The notes under the pieces were generated by a model. That model searched no databases. It was not told where the DNA came from and worked only from the letters and a program-made list of their open reading frames with translations. From the NCBI GenBank assembly GCA_030848705.1, contig CM061245.1, positions 60,600,006-60,664,005 of the forward strand: a stretch of DNA of 64,000 bases, read 5' to 3'. Origin of the DNA: Heracleum sosnowskyi (taxonomy: Eukaryota; Streptophyta; Magnoliopsida; Apiales; Apiaceae). The translations under genes were made by a program, and so were the position numbers. Below are positions 25,315 through 38,221 of this stretch, in pieces (positions within the stretch are counted from its first letter, which is position 1; each line of letters starts with the position of its first letter).

Positions 25315-26656
25315 GAAACTACGAGAAAATATCCACAAAATGGTCGGCTTCAATTTTTCCCCATTTTCGTAGTATAGCTCCCTTTAGAGGTAAACGTAAT
25401 CGGGCGTCCCCTGGTACCTGCTACGATTCAGGCACGGACAACCCCAAATGAACTTTTATGCAATTCTATAAACCCATAGGGTAAAACTACGAGCAAATAT
25501 CCACAAAATGGCCCGCTTCGATTTTTCCCCATTTTCCTTGTATAGCTCCCTTTAGAGGTAAACGTAATCGGGCGTCCCCTGGTATCTGCTACGATTCAGG
25601 CACGGACAGCCCCAAATGAACTTTTCTGCAATTTTATAAAACCATAGGGTGAAACTACGAGAAAATATCCACAAAATGGTCGGCTTCAATTTTTCCCCAT
25701 TTTCGTAGTATAGCTCCCTTTAGAGGTAAACGTAATCGGGTGTCCCCTGGTATCTGCTACGATTCAAGCACGGACAGCCCCAAATGAACTTTTCTGCAAT
25801 TCTATAAACCCATAGGGTCAAACTACGAGAAAATATCCACAGAATGGTCGGCTTCAATTTTTCCCCATTTTCCTAGTATAGCTCCCTTTAGAGGTAAACG
25901 TAATCGGGTGTCCCCTGGTATCTGCTACGATTCAGGCACGAACAGCCCCAAATGAACTTTTCTGCAATTCTATAAACCCATAGGGTGAAACTACGAGAAA
26001 ATATCCACAAAATGGTCGGCTTCGATTTTTCCCCATTTTCCTAGTATAGCTCCCTTTAGAGGTAAACGTAATCGGGCGTCCCTGGTATCTGCTACGATTC
26101 AGGAACGGACAGCCCCAAATGAACTTTTCTGCAATTCTATAAACCCATAGGGTGAAACTACGAGAAAATATCCACAAAATGGCCCGCTTCGATTTTTCCC
26201 CATTTTCCTTGTATAGCTCCCTTTAGAGGTAAACGTAATCGGGCGTCCCCTGGTATCTGCTACGATTCAGGCACGGACAGTCCCAAATGAACTTTTCTGC
26301 AATTCTATAAACCCATAGGGTGAATCTACGAGAAAATATCCACAAAATGGTCCGCTTCAATTTTTCCCTATTTTCCTAGTATAGCTCCCTTTAGAGGTAA
26401 ACGTAATCGGGCGTCCCTGGTATCTGCTACGATTCAGGAACGGACAGCCCCAAATGAACTTTTCTGCAATTCTATAAACCCATAGGGTAAAACTACCAGA
26501 AAATATCCACAAAATGGCCCGCTTCGATTTTTCCCCATTTTCCTTGTATAGCTCCCTTTAGAGGTAAACGTAATCGGGCGTCCCCTGGTATCTGCTACGA
26601 TTCAGGCACGGACAACCCCAAATGAACTTTTCTGCAATTTTATAAAACCATAGGGT
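25315..26656 (+). repeat. Block E unit 1: reference 8-mer HOR, 1342 bp
   Basis: R' (25315), Q'' (25483), R (25651), S (25819), T (25987), N (26154), Z' (26322), a9' (26489). T and Z' are 167 bp, the rest 168 bp. R' has CTGGTACCTGC near 25416, private to this copy. The order can be derived from the 20-mer by losing Q-U-V-W-X-Y-Z and a10-a11-Y-Z-Q. Confidence 0.9.
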
Positions 26657-28333
26657 GAAACTACGAGAAAATATCCACAAAATGGTCGGCTTCAATTTTT
26701 CCCCATTTTCGTAGTATAGCTCCCTTTAGAGGTAAACGTAATCGGGCGTCCCCTGGTATCTGCTACGATTCAGGCACGGACAGCCCCAAATGAACTTTTA
26801 TGCAATTCTATAAACCCATAGGGTAAAACTACGAGCAAATATCCACAAAATGGCCCGCTTCGATTTTTCCCCATTTTCCTTGTATAGCTCCCTTTAGAGG
26901 TAAACGTAATCGGGCGTCCCCTGGTATCTGCTACGATTCAGGCACGGACAGCCCCAAATGAACTTTTCTGCAATTTTATAAAACCATAGGGTGAAACTAC
27001 GAGAAAATATCCACAAAATGGTCGGCTTCAATTTTTCCCCATTTTCGTAGTATAGCTCCCTTTAGAGGTAAACGTAATCGGGTGTCCCCTGGTATCTGCT
27101 ACGATTCAAGCACGGACAGCCCCAAATGAACTTTTCTGCAATTCTATAAATCCATAGGGTCAAACTACGAGAAAATATCCACAGAATGGTCGGCTTCAAT
27201 TTTTCCCCATTTTCCTAGTATAGCTCCCTTTAGAGGTAAACGTAATCGGGTGTCCCCTGGTATCTGCTACGATTCAGGCACGAACAGCCCCAAATGAACT
27301 TTTCTGCAATTCTATAAACCCATAGGGTGAAACTACGAGAAAATATCCACAAAATGGTCGGCTTCGATTTTTCCCCATTTTCCTAGTATAGCTCCCTTTA
27401 GAGGTAAACGTAATCGGGCGTCCCTGGTATCTGCTACGATTCAGGAACGGACAGCCCCAAATGAACTTTTCTGCAATTCTATAAACCCATAGGGTGAAAC
27501 TACGAGAAAATATCCACAAAATGGCCCGCTTCGATTTTTCCCCATTTTCCTTGTATAGCTCCCTTTAGAGGTAAACGTAATCGGGCGTCCCCTGGTATCT
27601 GCTACGATTCAGGCACGGACAGTCCCAAATGAACTTTTCTGCAATTCTATAAACCCATAGGGTGAATCTACGAGAAAATATCCACAAAATGGTCCGCTTC
27701 AATTTTTCCCTATTTTCCTAGTATAGCTCCCTTTAGAGGTAAACGTAATCGGGCGTCCCTGGTATCTGCTACGATTCAGGAACGGACAGCCCCAAATGAA
27801 CTTTTCTGCAATTCTATAAACCCATAGGGTAAAACTACCAGAAAATATCCACAAAATGGCCCGCTTCGATTTTTCCCCATTTTCCTTGTATAGCTCCCTT
27901 TAGAGGTAAACGTAATCGGGCGTCCCCTGGTATCTGCTACGATTCAGGCACGGACAGCCCCAAATGAACTTTTCTGCAATTCTATAAACCCATAGGGTGA
28001 ATCTACGAGAAAATATCCACAAAATGGTCCGCTTCAATTTTTCCCTATTTTCCTAGTATAGCTCCCTTTAGAGGTAAACGTAATCGGGCGTCCCTGGTAT
28101 CTGCTACGATTCAGGAACGGACAGCCCCAAATGAACTTTTCTGCAATTCTATAAACCCATAGGGTAAAACTACCAGAAAATATCCACAAAATGGCCCGCT
28201 TCGATTTTTCCCCATTTTCCTTGTATAGCTCCCTTTAGAGGTAAACGTAATCGGGCGTCCCCTGGTATCTGCTACGATTCAGGCACGGACAACCCCAAAT
28301 GAACTTTTCTGCAATTTTATAAAACCATAGGGT
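26657..28333 (+). repeat. Block E unit 2: 8-mer plus one extra Z'-a9 dimer, 1677 bp
   Basis: Ten monomers: the standard eight with Z'-a9 present twice (27664-27998 and 27999-28333, 335 bp each). The first a9 has GACAGCCCC, the second GACAACCCC with AATTTTATAAAACC. Confidence 0.88.
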
Positions 28334-29675
28334 GAAACTACGAGAAAATATCCACAAAATGGTCGGCTTCAATTTTTCCCCATTTTCGTAGTATAGCTCC
28401 CTTTAGAGGTAAACGTAATCGGGCGTCCCCTGGTATCTGCTACGATTCAGGCACGGACAGCCCCAAATGAACTTTTATGCAATTCTATAAACCCATAGGG
28501 TAAAACTACGAGCAAATATCCACAAAATGGCCCGCTTCGATTTTTCCCCATTTTCCTTGTATAGCTCCCTTTAGAGGTAAACGTAATCGGGCGTCCCCTG
28601 GTATCTGCTACGATTCAGGCACGGACAGCCCCAAATGAACTTTTCTGCAATTTTATAAAACCATAGGGTGAAACTACGAGAAAATATCCACAAAATGGTC
28701 GGCTTCAATTTTTCCCCATTTTCGTAGTATAGCTCCCTTTAGAGGTAAACGTAATCGGGTGTCCCCTGGTATCTGCTACGATTCAAGCACGGACAGCCCC
28801 AAATGAACTTTTCTGCAATTCTATAAACCCATAGGGTCAAACTACGAGAAAATATCCACAGAATGGTCGGCTTCAATTTTTCCCCATTTTCCTAGTATAG
28901 CTCCCTTTAGAGGTAAACGTAATCGGGTGTCCCCTGGTATCTGCTACGATTCAGGCACGAACAGCCCCAAATGAACTTTTCTGCAATTCTATAAACCCAT
29001 AGGGTGAAACTACGAGAAAATATCCACAAAATGGTCGGCTTCGATTTTTCCCCATTTTCCTAGTATAGCTCCCTTTAGAGGTAAACGTAATCGGGCGTCC
29101 CTGGTATCTGCTACGATTCAGGAACGGACAGCCCCAAATGAACTTTTCTGCAATTCTATAAACCCATAGGGTGAAACTACGAGAAAATATCCACAAAATG
29201 GCCCGCTTCGATTTTTCCCCATTTTCCTTGTATAGCTCCCTTTAGAGGTAAACGTAATCGGGCGTCCCCTGGTATCTGCTACGATTCAGGCACGGACAGT
29301 CCCAAATGAACTTTTCTGCAATTCTATAAACCCATAGGGTGAATCTACGAGAAAATATCCACAAAATGGTCCGCTTCAATTTTTCCCTATTTTCCTAGTA
29401 TAGCTCCCTTTAGAGGTAAACGTAATCGGGCGTCCCTGGTATCTGCTACGATTCAGGAACGGACAGCCCCAAATGAACTTTTCTGCAATTCTATAAACCC
29501 ATAGGGTAAAACTACCAGAAAATATCCACAAAATGGCCCGCTTCGATTTTTCCCCATTTTCCTTGTATAGCTCCCTTTAGAGGTAAACGTAATCGGGCGT
29601 CCCCTGGTATCTGCTACGATTCAGGCACGGACAACCCCAAATGAACTTTTCTGCAATTTTATAAAACCATAGGGT
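28334..29675 (+). repeat. Block E unit 3: 8-mer HOR, 1342 bp
   Basis: Standard order R', Q'', R, S, T, N, Z', a9' with no length change. It appears nearly identical to unit 1 by eye. Confidence 0.9.
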
Positions 29676-30179
29676 GAAACTACGAGAAAATATCCACAAA
29701 ATGGTCGGCTTCAATTTTTCCCCATTTTCGTAGTATAGCTCCCTTTAGAGGTAAACGTAATCGGGCGTCCCCTGGTATCTGCTACGATTCAGGCACGGAC
29801 AGCCCCAAATGAACTTTTATGCAATTCTATAAACCCATAGGGTAAAACTACGAGCAAATATCCACAGAATGGCCCGCTTCGATTTTTCCCCATTTTCCTT
29901 GTATAGCTCCCTTTAGAGGTAAACGTAATCGGGCGTCCCCTGGTATCTGCTACGATTCAGGCACGGACAGCCCCAAATGAACTTTTCTGCAATTTTATAA
30001 AACCATAGGGTGAAACTACGAGAAAATATCCACAAAATGGTCGGCTTCAATTTTTCCCCATTTTCGTAGTATAGCTCCCTTTAGAGGTAAACGTAATCGG
30101 GTGTCCCATGGTATCTGCTACGATTCAGGCACGGACAGCCCCAAATGAACTTTTCTGCAATTCTATAAACCCATAGGGT

Positions 30180-30347
30180 CAAACTACGAGAAAATATCCA
30201 CAGAATGGTCGGCTTCAATTTTTCCCCATTTTCCTTGTATAGCTCCCTTTAGAGGTAAACGTAATCGGGCGTCCCCTGGTATCTGCTACGATTCAGGCAC
30301 GGACAGTCCCAAATGAACTTTTCTGCAATTCTATAAACCCATAGGGT
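30180..30347 (+). repeat. Hybrid S/N monomer
   Basis: Begins like S (leading C, CCACAGAATGGTCGG, CTTCAATTTTT) and ends like N (CCTTGTATAG, GGGCGTCCCC, ACAGTCCC). The switch lies between about 30220 and 30236. It accounts for the missing S end, T and N start in this unit, as expected from a deletion between misaligned monomers. Confidence 0.8.
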
Positions 30348-31352
30348 GAATCTACGAGAAAATATCCACAAAATGGTCCGCTTCAATTTTTCCCTATTTT
30401 CCTAGTATAGCTCCCTTTAGAGGTAAACGTAATCGGGCGTCCCTGGTATCTGCTACGATTCAGGAACGGACAGCCCCAAATGAACTTTTCTGCAATTCTA
30501 TAAACCCATAGGGTGAAACTACCAGAAAATATCCACAAAATGGCCCGCTTCGATTTTTCCCCATTTTCCTTGTATAGCTCCCTTTAGAGGTAAACGTAAT
30601 CGGGCGTCCCCTGGTATCTGCTACGATTCAGGCACGGACAGTCCCAAATGAACTTTTCTGCAATTCTATAAACCCATAGGGTGAATCTACGAGAAAATAT
30701 CCACAAAATGGTCCGCTTCAATTTTTCCCTATTTTCCTAGTATAGCTCCCTTTAGAGGTAAACGTAATCGGGCGTCCCTGGTATCTGCTACGATTCAGGA
30801 ACGGACAGCCCCAAATGAACTTTTCTGCAATTCTATAAACCCATAGGGTAAAACTACCAGAAAATATCCACAAAATGGCCCGCTTCGATTTTTCCCCATT
30901 TTCCTTGTATAGCTCCCTTTAGAGGTAAACGTAATCGGGCGTCCCCTGGTATCTGCTACGATTCAGGCACGGACAGCCCCAAATGAACTTTTCTGCAATT
31001 CTATAAACCCATAGGGTGAATCTACGAGAAAATATCCACAAAATGGTCCGCTTCAATTTTTCCCTATTTTCCTAGTATAGCTCCCTTTAGAGGTAAACGT
31101 AATCGGGCGTCCCTGGTATCTGCTACGATTCAGGAACGGACAGCCCCAAATGAACTTTTCTGCAATTCTATAAACCCATAGGGTAAAACTACCGGAAAAT
31201 ATCCACAAAATGACCCGCTTCGATTTTTCCCCATTTTCCTTGTATAGCTCCCTTTAGAGGTAAACGTAATCGGGCGTCCCCTGGTATCTGCTACGATTCA
31301 GGCACGGACAACCCCAAATGAACTTTTCTGCAATTTTATAAAACCATAGGGT
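30348..31352 (+). repeat. Three tandem 335-bp Z'-a9 dimers
   Basis: Dimers at 30348-30682, 30683-31017 and 31018-31352, each a 167-bp Z' and a 168-bp a9. The a9 ends differ: ACAGTCCC, then ACAGCCCC, then ACAACCCC with AATTTTATAAAACC. The third has ACTACCGG and AAAATGACCCGC, private changes. Confidence 0.88.
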
Positions 31353-32694
31353 GAAACTACGAGAAAATATCCACAAAATGGTCGGCTTCAATTTTTCCCC
31401 ATTTTCGTAGTATAGCTCCCTTTAGAGGTAAACGTAATCGGGCGTCCCCTGGTATTTGCTACGATTCAGGCACGGACAGCCCCAAATGAACTTTTATGCA
31501 ATTCTATAAACCCATAGGGTAAAACTACGAGAAAATATCCACAAAATGGCCCGCTTCGATTTTTCCCCATTTTCCTTGTATAGCTCCCTTTAGAGGTAAA
31601 CGTAATCGGGCGTCCCCTGGTATCTGCTACGATTCAGGCACGGACAGCCCCAAATGAACTTTTCTGCAATTTTATAAAACCATAGGGTGAAACTACGAGA
31701 AAATATCCACAAAATGGTCGGCTTCAATTTTTCCCCATTTTCGTAGTATAGCTCCCTTTAGAGGTAAACGTAATCGGGTGTCCCCTGGTATCTGCTACGA
31801 TTCAAGCACGGACAGCCCCAAATGAACTTTTCTGCAATTCTATAAACCCATAGGGTCAAACTACGAGAAAATATCCACAGAATGGTCGGCTTCAATTTTT
31901 CCCCATTTTCCTAGTATAGCTCCCTTTAGAGGTAAACGTAATCGGGTGTCCCCTGGTATCTGCTACGATTCAGGCACGAACAGCCCCAAATGAACTTTTC
32001 TGCAATTCTATAAACCCATAGGGTGAAACTACGAGAAAATATCCACAAAATGGTCGGCTTCGATTTTTCCCCATTTTCCTAGTATAGCTCCCTTTAGAGG
32101 TAAACGTAATCGGGCGTCCCTGGTATCTGCTACGATTCAGGAACGGACAGCCCCAAATGAACTTTTCTGCAATTCTATAAACCCATAGGGTGAAACTACG
32201 AGAAAATATCCACAAAATGGCCCGCTTCGATTTTTCCCCATTTTCCTTGTATAGCTCCCTTTAGAGGTAAACGTAATCGGGCGTCCCCTGGTATCTGCTA
32301 CGATTCAGGCACGGACAGTCCCAAATGAACTTTTCTGCAATTCTATAAACCCATAGGGTGAATCTACGAGAAAATATCCACAAAATGGTCCGCTTCAATT
32401 TTTCCCTATTTTCCTAGTATAGCTCCCTTTAGAGGTAAACGTAATCGGGCGTCCCTGGTATCTGCTACGATTCAGGAACGGACAGCCCCAAATGAACTTT
32501 TCTGCAATTCTATAAACCCATAGGGTAAAACTACCAGAAAATATCCACAAAATGGCCCGCTTCGATTTTTCCCCATTTTCCTTGTATAGCTCCCTTTAGA
32601 GGTAAACGTAATCGGGCGTCCCCTGGTATCTGCTACGATTCAGGCACGGACAGCCCCAAATGAACTTTTCTGCAATTTTATAAAACCATAGGGT
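31353..32694 (+). repeat. Block E unit 5: 8-mer HOR, 1342 bp
   Basis: Standard order, but the second monomer has ACGAGAAAAT instead of ACGAGCAAAT and R' has GGTATTTGC near 31453. The final a9 carries ACAGCCCC with AATTTTATAAAACC. Confidence 0.88.
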
Positions 32695-33700
32695 GAAACT
32701 ACGAGAAAATATCCACAAAATGGTCGGCTTCAATTTTTCCCCATTTTCGTAGTATAGCTCCCTTTAGAGGTAAACGTAATCGGGTGTCCCCTGGTATCTG
32801 CTACGATTCAAGCACGGACAGCCCCAAATGAACTTTTCTGCAATTCTATAAACCCATAGGGTCAAACTACGAGAAAATATCCAAAGAATGGTCGGCTTCA
32901 ATTTTTCCCCATTTTCCTAGTATAGCTCCCTTTAGAGGTAAACGTAATCGGGTGTCCCCTGGTATCTGCTACGATTCAGGCACGAACAGCCCCAAATGAA
33001 CTTTTCTGCAATTCTATAAACCCATAGGGTGAAACTACGAGAAAATATCCACAAAATGGTCGGCTTCGATTTTTCCCCATTTTCCTAGTATAGCTCCCTT
33101 TAGAGGTAAACGTAATCGGGCGTCCCTGGTATCTGCTACGATTCAGGAACGGACAGCCCCAAATGAACTTTTCTGCAATTCTATAAACCCATAGGGTGAA
33201 ACTACGAGAAAATATCCACAAAATGGCCCGCTTCGATTTTTCCCCATTTTCCTTGTATAGCTCCCTTTAGAGGTAAACGTAATCGGGCGTCCCCTGGTAT
33301 CTGCTACGATTCAGGCACGGACAGTCCCAAATGAACTTTTCTGCAATTCTATAAACCCATAGGGTGAATCTACGAGAAAATATCCACAAAATGGTCCGCT
33401 TCAATTTTTCCCTATTTTCCTAGTATAGCTCCCTTTAGAGGTAAACGTAATCGGGCGTCCCTGGTATCTGCTACGATTCAGGAACGGACAGCCCCAAATG
33501 AACTTTTCTGCAATTCTATAAACCCATAGGGTAAAACTACCAGAAAATATCCACAAAATGGCCCGCTTCGATTTTTCCCCATTTTCCTTGTATAGCTCCC
33601 TTTAGAGGTAAACGTAATCGGGCGTCCCCTGGTATCTGCTACGATTCAGGCACGGACAACCCCAAATGAACTTTTCTGCAATTTTATAAAACCATAGGGT
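32695..33700 (+). repeat. Block E unit 6: 6-monomer variant, 1006 bp
   Basis: R, S, T, N, Z', a9' without R' and Q''. Loss of two 168-bp monomers explains the 336-bp shortening. S has ATCCAAAGAATGG near 32879, private. Confidence 0.88.
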
Positions 33701-35042
33701 GAAACTACGAGAAAATATCCACAAAATGGTCGGCTTCAATTTTTCCCCATTTTCGTAGTATAGCTCCCTTTAGAGGTAAACGTAATCGGGCGTCCCCTGG
33801 TATCTGCTACGATTCAGGCACGGACAGCCCCAAATGAACTTTTATGCAATTCTATAAACCCATAGGGTAAAACTACGAGCAAATATCCACAAAATGGCCC
33901 GCTTCGATTTTTCCCCATTTCCCTTGTATAGCTCCCTTTAGAGGTAAACGTAATCGGGCGTCCCCTGGTATCTGCTACGATTCAGGCACGGACAGCCCCA
34001 AATGAACTTTTCTGCAATTTTATAAAACCATAGGGTGAAACTACGAGAAAATATCCACAAAATGGTCGGCTTCAATTTTTCCCCATTTTCGTAGTATAGC
34101 TCCCTTTAGAGGTAAACGTAATCGGGTGTCCCCTGGTATCTGCTACGATTCAAGCACGGACAGCCCCAAATGAACTTTTCTGCAATTCTATAAACCCATA
34201 GGGTCAAACTACGAGAAAATATCCACAGAATGGTCGGCTTCAATTTTTCCCCATTTTCCTAGTATAGCTCCCTTTAGAGGTAAACGTAATCGGGTGTCCC
34301 CTGGTATCTGCTACGATTCAGGCACGAACAGCCCCAAATGAACTTTTCTGCAATTCTATAAACCCATAGGGTGAAACTACGAGAAAATATCCACAAAATG
34401 GTCGGCTTCGATTTTTCCCCATTTTCCTAGTATAGCTCCCTTTAGAGGTAAACGTAATCGGGCGTCCCTGGTATCTGCTACGATTCAGGAACGGACAGCC
34501 CCAAATGAACTTTTCTGCAATTCTATAAACCCATAGGGTAAAACTACGAGCAAATATCCACAAAATGGCCCGCTTCGATTTTTCCCCATTTTCCTTGTAT
34601 AGCTCCCTTTAGAGGTAAACGTAATCGGGCGTCCCCTGGTATCTGCTACGATTCAGGCACGGACAGTCCCAAATGAACTTTTCTGCAATTCTATAAAACC
34701 ATAGGGTGAATCTACGAGAAAATATCCACAAAATGGTCCGCTTCAATTTTTCCCTATTTTCCTAGTATAGCTCCCTTTAGAGGTAAACGTAATCGGGCGT
34801 CCCTGGTATCTGCTACGATTCAGGAACGGACAGCCCCAAATGAACTTTTCTGCAATTCTATAAACCCATAGGGTAAAACTACCAGAAAATATCCACAAAA
34901 TGGCCCGCTTCGATTTTTCCCCATTTTCCTTGTATAGCTCCCTTTAGAGGTAAACGTAATCGGGAGTCCCCTGGTATCTGCTACGATTCAGGCACGGACA
35001 ACCCCAAATGAACTTTTCTGCAATTCTATAAACCCATAGGGT
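33701..35042 (+). repeat. Block E unit 7: 8-mer HOR, 1342 bp, ending in an original-type a9
   Basis: Standard order, but the monomer after T starts with the Q''-like ACGAGCAAAT (about 34546), N ends CTATAAAACC, and the last monomer is a9 with GGGAGTCCCC rather than the a9' form. It leads into a10 and a11, restoring the block A/E0 trimer. Q'' has CATTTCCCTTG near 33917. Confidence 0.86.
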
Positions 35043-37382
35043 GAAACTACGAGAAAATATCCACAAAATGGCATGCTTCGATTTTTCCCCGTTTTCCTTG
35101 TATAGCTCCCTTTAGAGGTAAACGTAATCGGGCATCCCCTGGTATCTGCTACGATTCAGGCACGGACAGCCCCAAATGAACTTTTCTGCAATTCTATAAA
35201 CCCATAGGGTGAAACTACGAGAAAATATCCACAAAATGGTCGGCTTCGATTTTTCCCCATTTTCCTAGTATAGCTCCCTTTAGAGGTAAACGTAATCGGG
35301 CGTCCCCTGGTATCTGCTACGATTCAGGCACGGACAGCCCCAAATGAACTTTTCTGCAGTTCTATAAACCCATAGGGTAAAACTACGAGAAAATATCCAC
35401 AAAATGGCCCGCTTCAATTTTTCCCCATTTTCCTTGGATAGCTCCCTTTAGAGGTAAACGTAATCGGGCATCCCTGGTATCTGCTACGATTCAGGCACGG
35501 ACAGTCCCAAATGAACTTTTCTGCAATTCTATAAACCCATAGGGTGAATCTACGAGAAAATATCCACAAAATGGCCCGCTTCAATTTTTCCCTATTTTCC
35601 TAGTCCCTTTAGAGGTAAACGTAATCGGGCGTCCCTGGTATCTGCTACGATTCAGGAACGGACAGCCCCAAATGAACTTTTCTGCAATTCTATAAACCCA
35701 TAGGGTGAAACTACGAGAAAATATCCACAAAATGGCCCGCTTCGATTTTTCCCCATTTTCCTTGTATAGCTCCCTTTAGAGGTAAACGTAATCGGGCGTC
35801 CCCTGGTATCTGCTACGATTCAGGCACGGACAGCCCCAAATGAACTTTTCTGCAATTTTATAAAACCATAGGGTGAAACTACGAGAAAATATCCACAAAA
35901 TGGTCGGCTTCAATTTTTCCCCATTTTCGTAGTATAGCTCCCTTTAGAGGTAAACGTAATCGGGTGTCCCCTGGTATCTGCTACGATTCAAGCACGGACA
36001 GCCCCAAATGAACTTTTCTGCAATTCTATAAACCCATAGGGTCAAACTACGAGAAAATATCCACAGAATGGTCGGCTTCAATTTTTCCCCATTTTCCTAG
36101 TATAGCTCCCTTTAGAGGTAAACGTAATCGGGTGTCCCCTGGTATCTGCTACGATTCAGGCACGAACAGCCCCAAATGAACTTTTCTGCAATTCTATAAA
36201 CCCATAGGGTGAAACTACGAGAAAATATCCACAAAATGGTCGGCTTCGATTTTTCCCCATTTTCCTAGTATAGCTCCCTTTAGAGGTAAACGTAATCGGG
36301 CGTCCCTGGTATCTGCTACGATTCAGGAACGGACAGCCCCAAATGAACTTTTCTGCAATTCTATAAACCCATAGGGTGAAACTACGAGAAAATATCCACA
36401 AAATGGTCGGCTTCAATTTTTCCCCATTTTCCTTGTATAGATCCCTTTAGAGGTAAACGTAATCGGGTGTCCCCTGGTATCTGCTACGATTCAGGCACGG
36501 ACAGCCCCAAATGAACTTTTCTGCAATTCTATAAACCCATAGGGTCAAACTACGAGAAAATATCCACAAAATGGTCGGCTTCAATTTTTCCCCATTTTCC
36601 TAGTATAGCTCCCTTTAGAGGTAAACGTAATCGGGTGTCCCCTGGTATCTGCTACGATTCAGGCACGAACAGCCCCAAATGAACTTTTCTCCAATTCTAT
36701 AAACCCATAGGGTGAAACTACGAGAAAATATCCACAAAATGGTCGGCTTCAATTTTTCCCCATTTTCCTAGTATAGCTCCCTTTAGAGGTAAACGTAATC
36801 GGGTGTCCCCTGGTATCTGCTACGATTCAGGCACGGACAGCCCCAAATGAACTTTTCTGCAATTCTATAAACCCATAGGGTCAAACTACGAGAAAATATC
36901 CACAAAATGGTCGGCTTCAATTTTTCCCCATTTTCCTAGTATAGCTCCCTTTAGAGGTAAACGTAATCGGGCATCCCCTGGTATCTGCTACGATTCAGGC
37001 ACGGACAGCCCCAAATGAACTTTTCTGCAGTTCTATAAACCCATAGGGTAAAACTACGAGAAAATATCCACAAAATGGCCCGCTTCAATTTTTCCCCATT
37101 TTCCTTGGATAGCTCCCTTTAGAGGTAAACGTAATCGGGCATCCCTGGTATCTGCTACGATTCAGGCACGGACAGTCCCAAATGAACTTTCTGCAATTCT
37201 ATAAACCCATAGGGTGAATCTACGAGAAAATATCCACAAAATGGCCCGCTTCAATTTTTCCCTATTTTCCTAGTATAGCTCCCTTTAGAGGTAAACGTAA
37301 TCGGGCGTCCCTGGTATCTGCTACGATTCAGGAACGGACAGCCCCAAATGAACTTTTCTGCAATTCTATAAACCCATAGGGT
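35043..37382 (+). repeat. Transition segment: 14 monomers between blocks E and F
   Basis: Order a10, a11, Y, Z, Q, R, S, T, U, V, W, X, Y, Z. Two length anomalies: Z at 35546-35706 is 161 bp (6-bp deletion near 35604) and Y at 37050-37215 is 166 bp (GAACTTTCTGC, one T lost, near 37188). U has ATAGATCCC near 36437, and a10 has GGCATGCTTC. Confidence 0.85.
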
Positions 37383-37550
37383 GAAACTATGAGAAAATAT
37401 CCACAAAATGGCCCGCTTCGATTTTTCCCCATTTTCCTTGTATAGCTCCCTTTAGAGGTAAACGTAATCGGGCGTCCCCTGGTATCTGCTACGATTCAGG
37501 CACGGACAGCCCCAAATGAACTTTTCTGCAATTTTATAAAACCATAGGGT
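37383..37550 (+). repeat. Reference monomer Q
   Basis: GGCCCGCTTCG, CCTTGTATAG, GGGCGTCCCC, and the diagnostic end AATTTTATAAAACC. This copy begins ACTATGAG instead of ACTACGAG, a C-to-T change at a CpG. Confidence 0.85.
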
Positions 37551-37718
37551 GAAACTACGAGAAAATATCCACAAAATGGTCGGCTTCAATTTTTCCCCAT
37601 TTTCGTAGTATAGCTCCCTTTAGAGGTAAACGTAATCGGGTGTCCCCTGGTATCTGCTACGATTCAAGCACGGACAGCCCCAAATGAACTTTTCTGCAAT
37701 TCTATAAACCCATAGGGT
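37551..37718 (+). repeat. Reference monomer R
   Basis: GGTCGGCTTCAA, the diagnostic TTTTCGTAGTATAG, GGGTGTCCCC and TTCAAGCACGG. Confidence 0.85.
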
Positions 37719-37886
37719 CAAACTACGAGAAAATATCCACAGAATGGTCGGCTTCAATTTTTCCCCATTTTCCTAGTATAGCTCCCTTTAGAGGTAAACG
37801 TAATCGGGTGTCCCCTGGTATCTGCTACGATTCAGGCACGAACAGCCCCAAATGAACTTTTCTGCAATTCTATAAACCCATAGGGT
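37719..37886 (+). repeat. Reference monomer S
   Basis: Begins with C after GGGT, then CCACAGAATGGTCGG, CCTAGTATAG, GGGTGTCCCC and GGCACGAACAG. Confidence 0.85.
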
Positions 37887-38053
37887 GAAACTACGAGAAA
37901 ATATCCACAAAATGGTCGGCTTCGATTTTTCCCCATTTTCCTAGTATAGCTCCCTTTAGAGGTAAACGTAATCGGGCGTCCCTGGTATCTGCTACGATTC
38001 AGGAACGGACAGCCCCAAATGAACTTTTCTGCAATTCTATAAACCCATAGGGT
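37887..38053 (+). repeat. Reference monomer T (167 bp)
   Basis: GGTCGGCTTCGA, CCTAGTATAG, GGGCGTCCCTGG (three-C run) and AGGAACGGACAG. Confidence 0.85.
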
Positions 38054-38221
38054 GAAACTACGAGAAAATATCCACAAAATGGCCCGCTTCGATTTTTCCC
38101 CATTTTCCTTGTATAGCTCCCTTTAGAGGTAAACGTAATCGGGCGTCCCCTGGTATCTGCTACGATTCAGGCACGGACAGCCCCAAATGAACGTTTCTGC
38201 AATTTTATAAAACCATAGGGT

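Larger units (their letters stand above)
29676..31352 (+). repeat. Block E unit 4: 10-monomer variant with a hybrid S/N and three Z'-a9 dimers
   Basis: R', Q'' (with CCACAGAATGG, normally an S mark), R (with TGTCCCATGG and CAGGCACGG instead of CAAGCACGG), a hybrid monomer at 30180-30347, then three Z'-a9 dimers. T and N are missing as separate monomers because the hybrid starts as S and ends as N. Confidence 0.85.
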
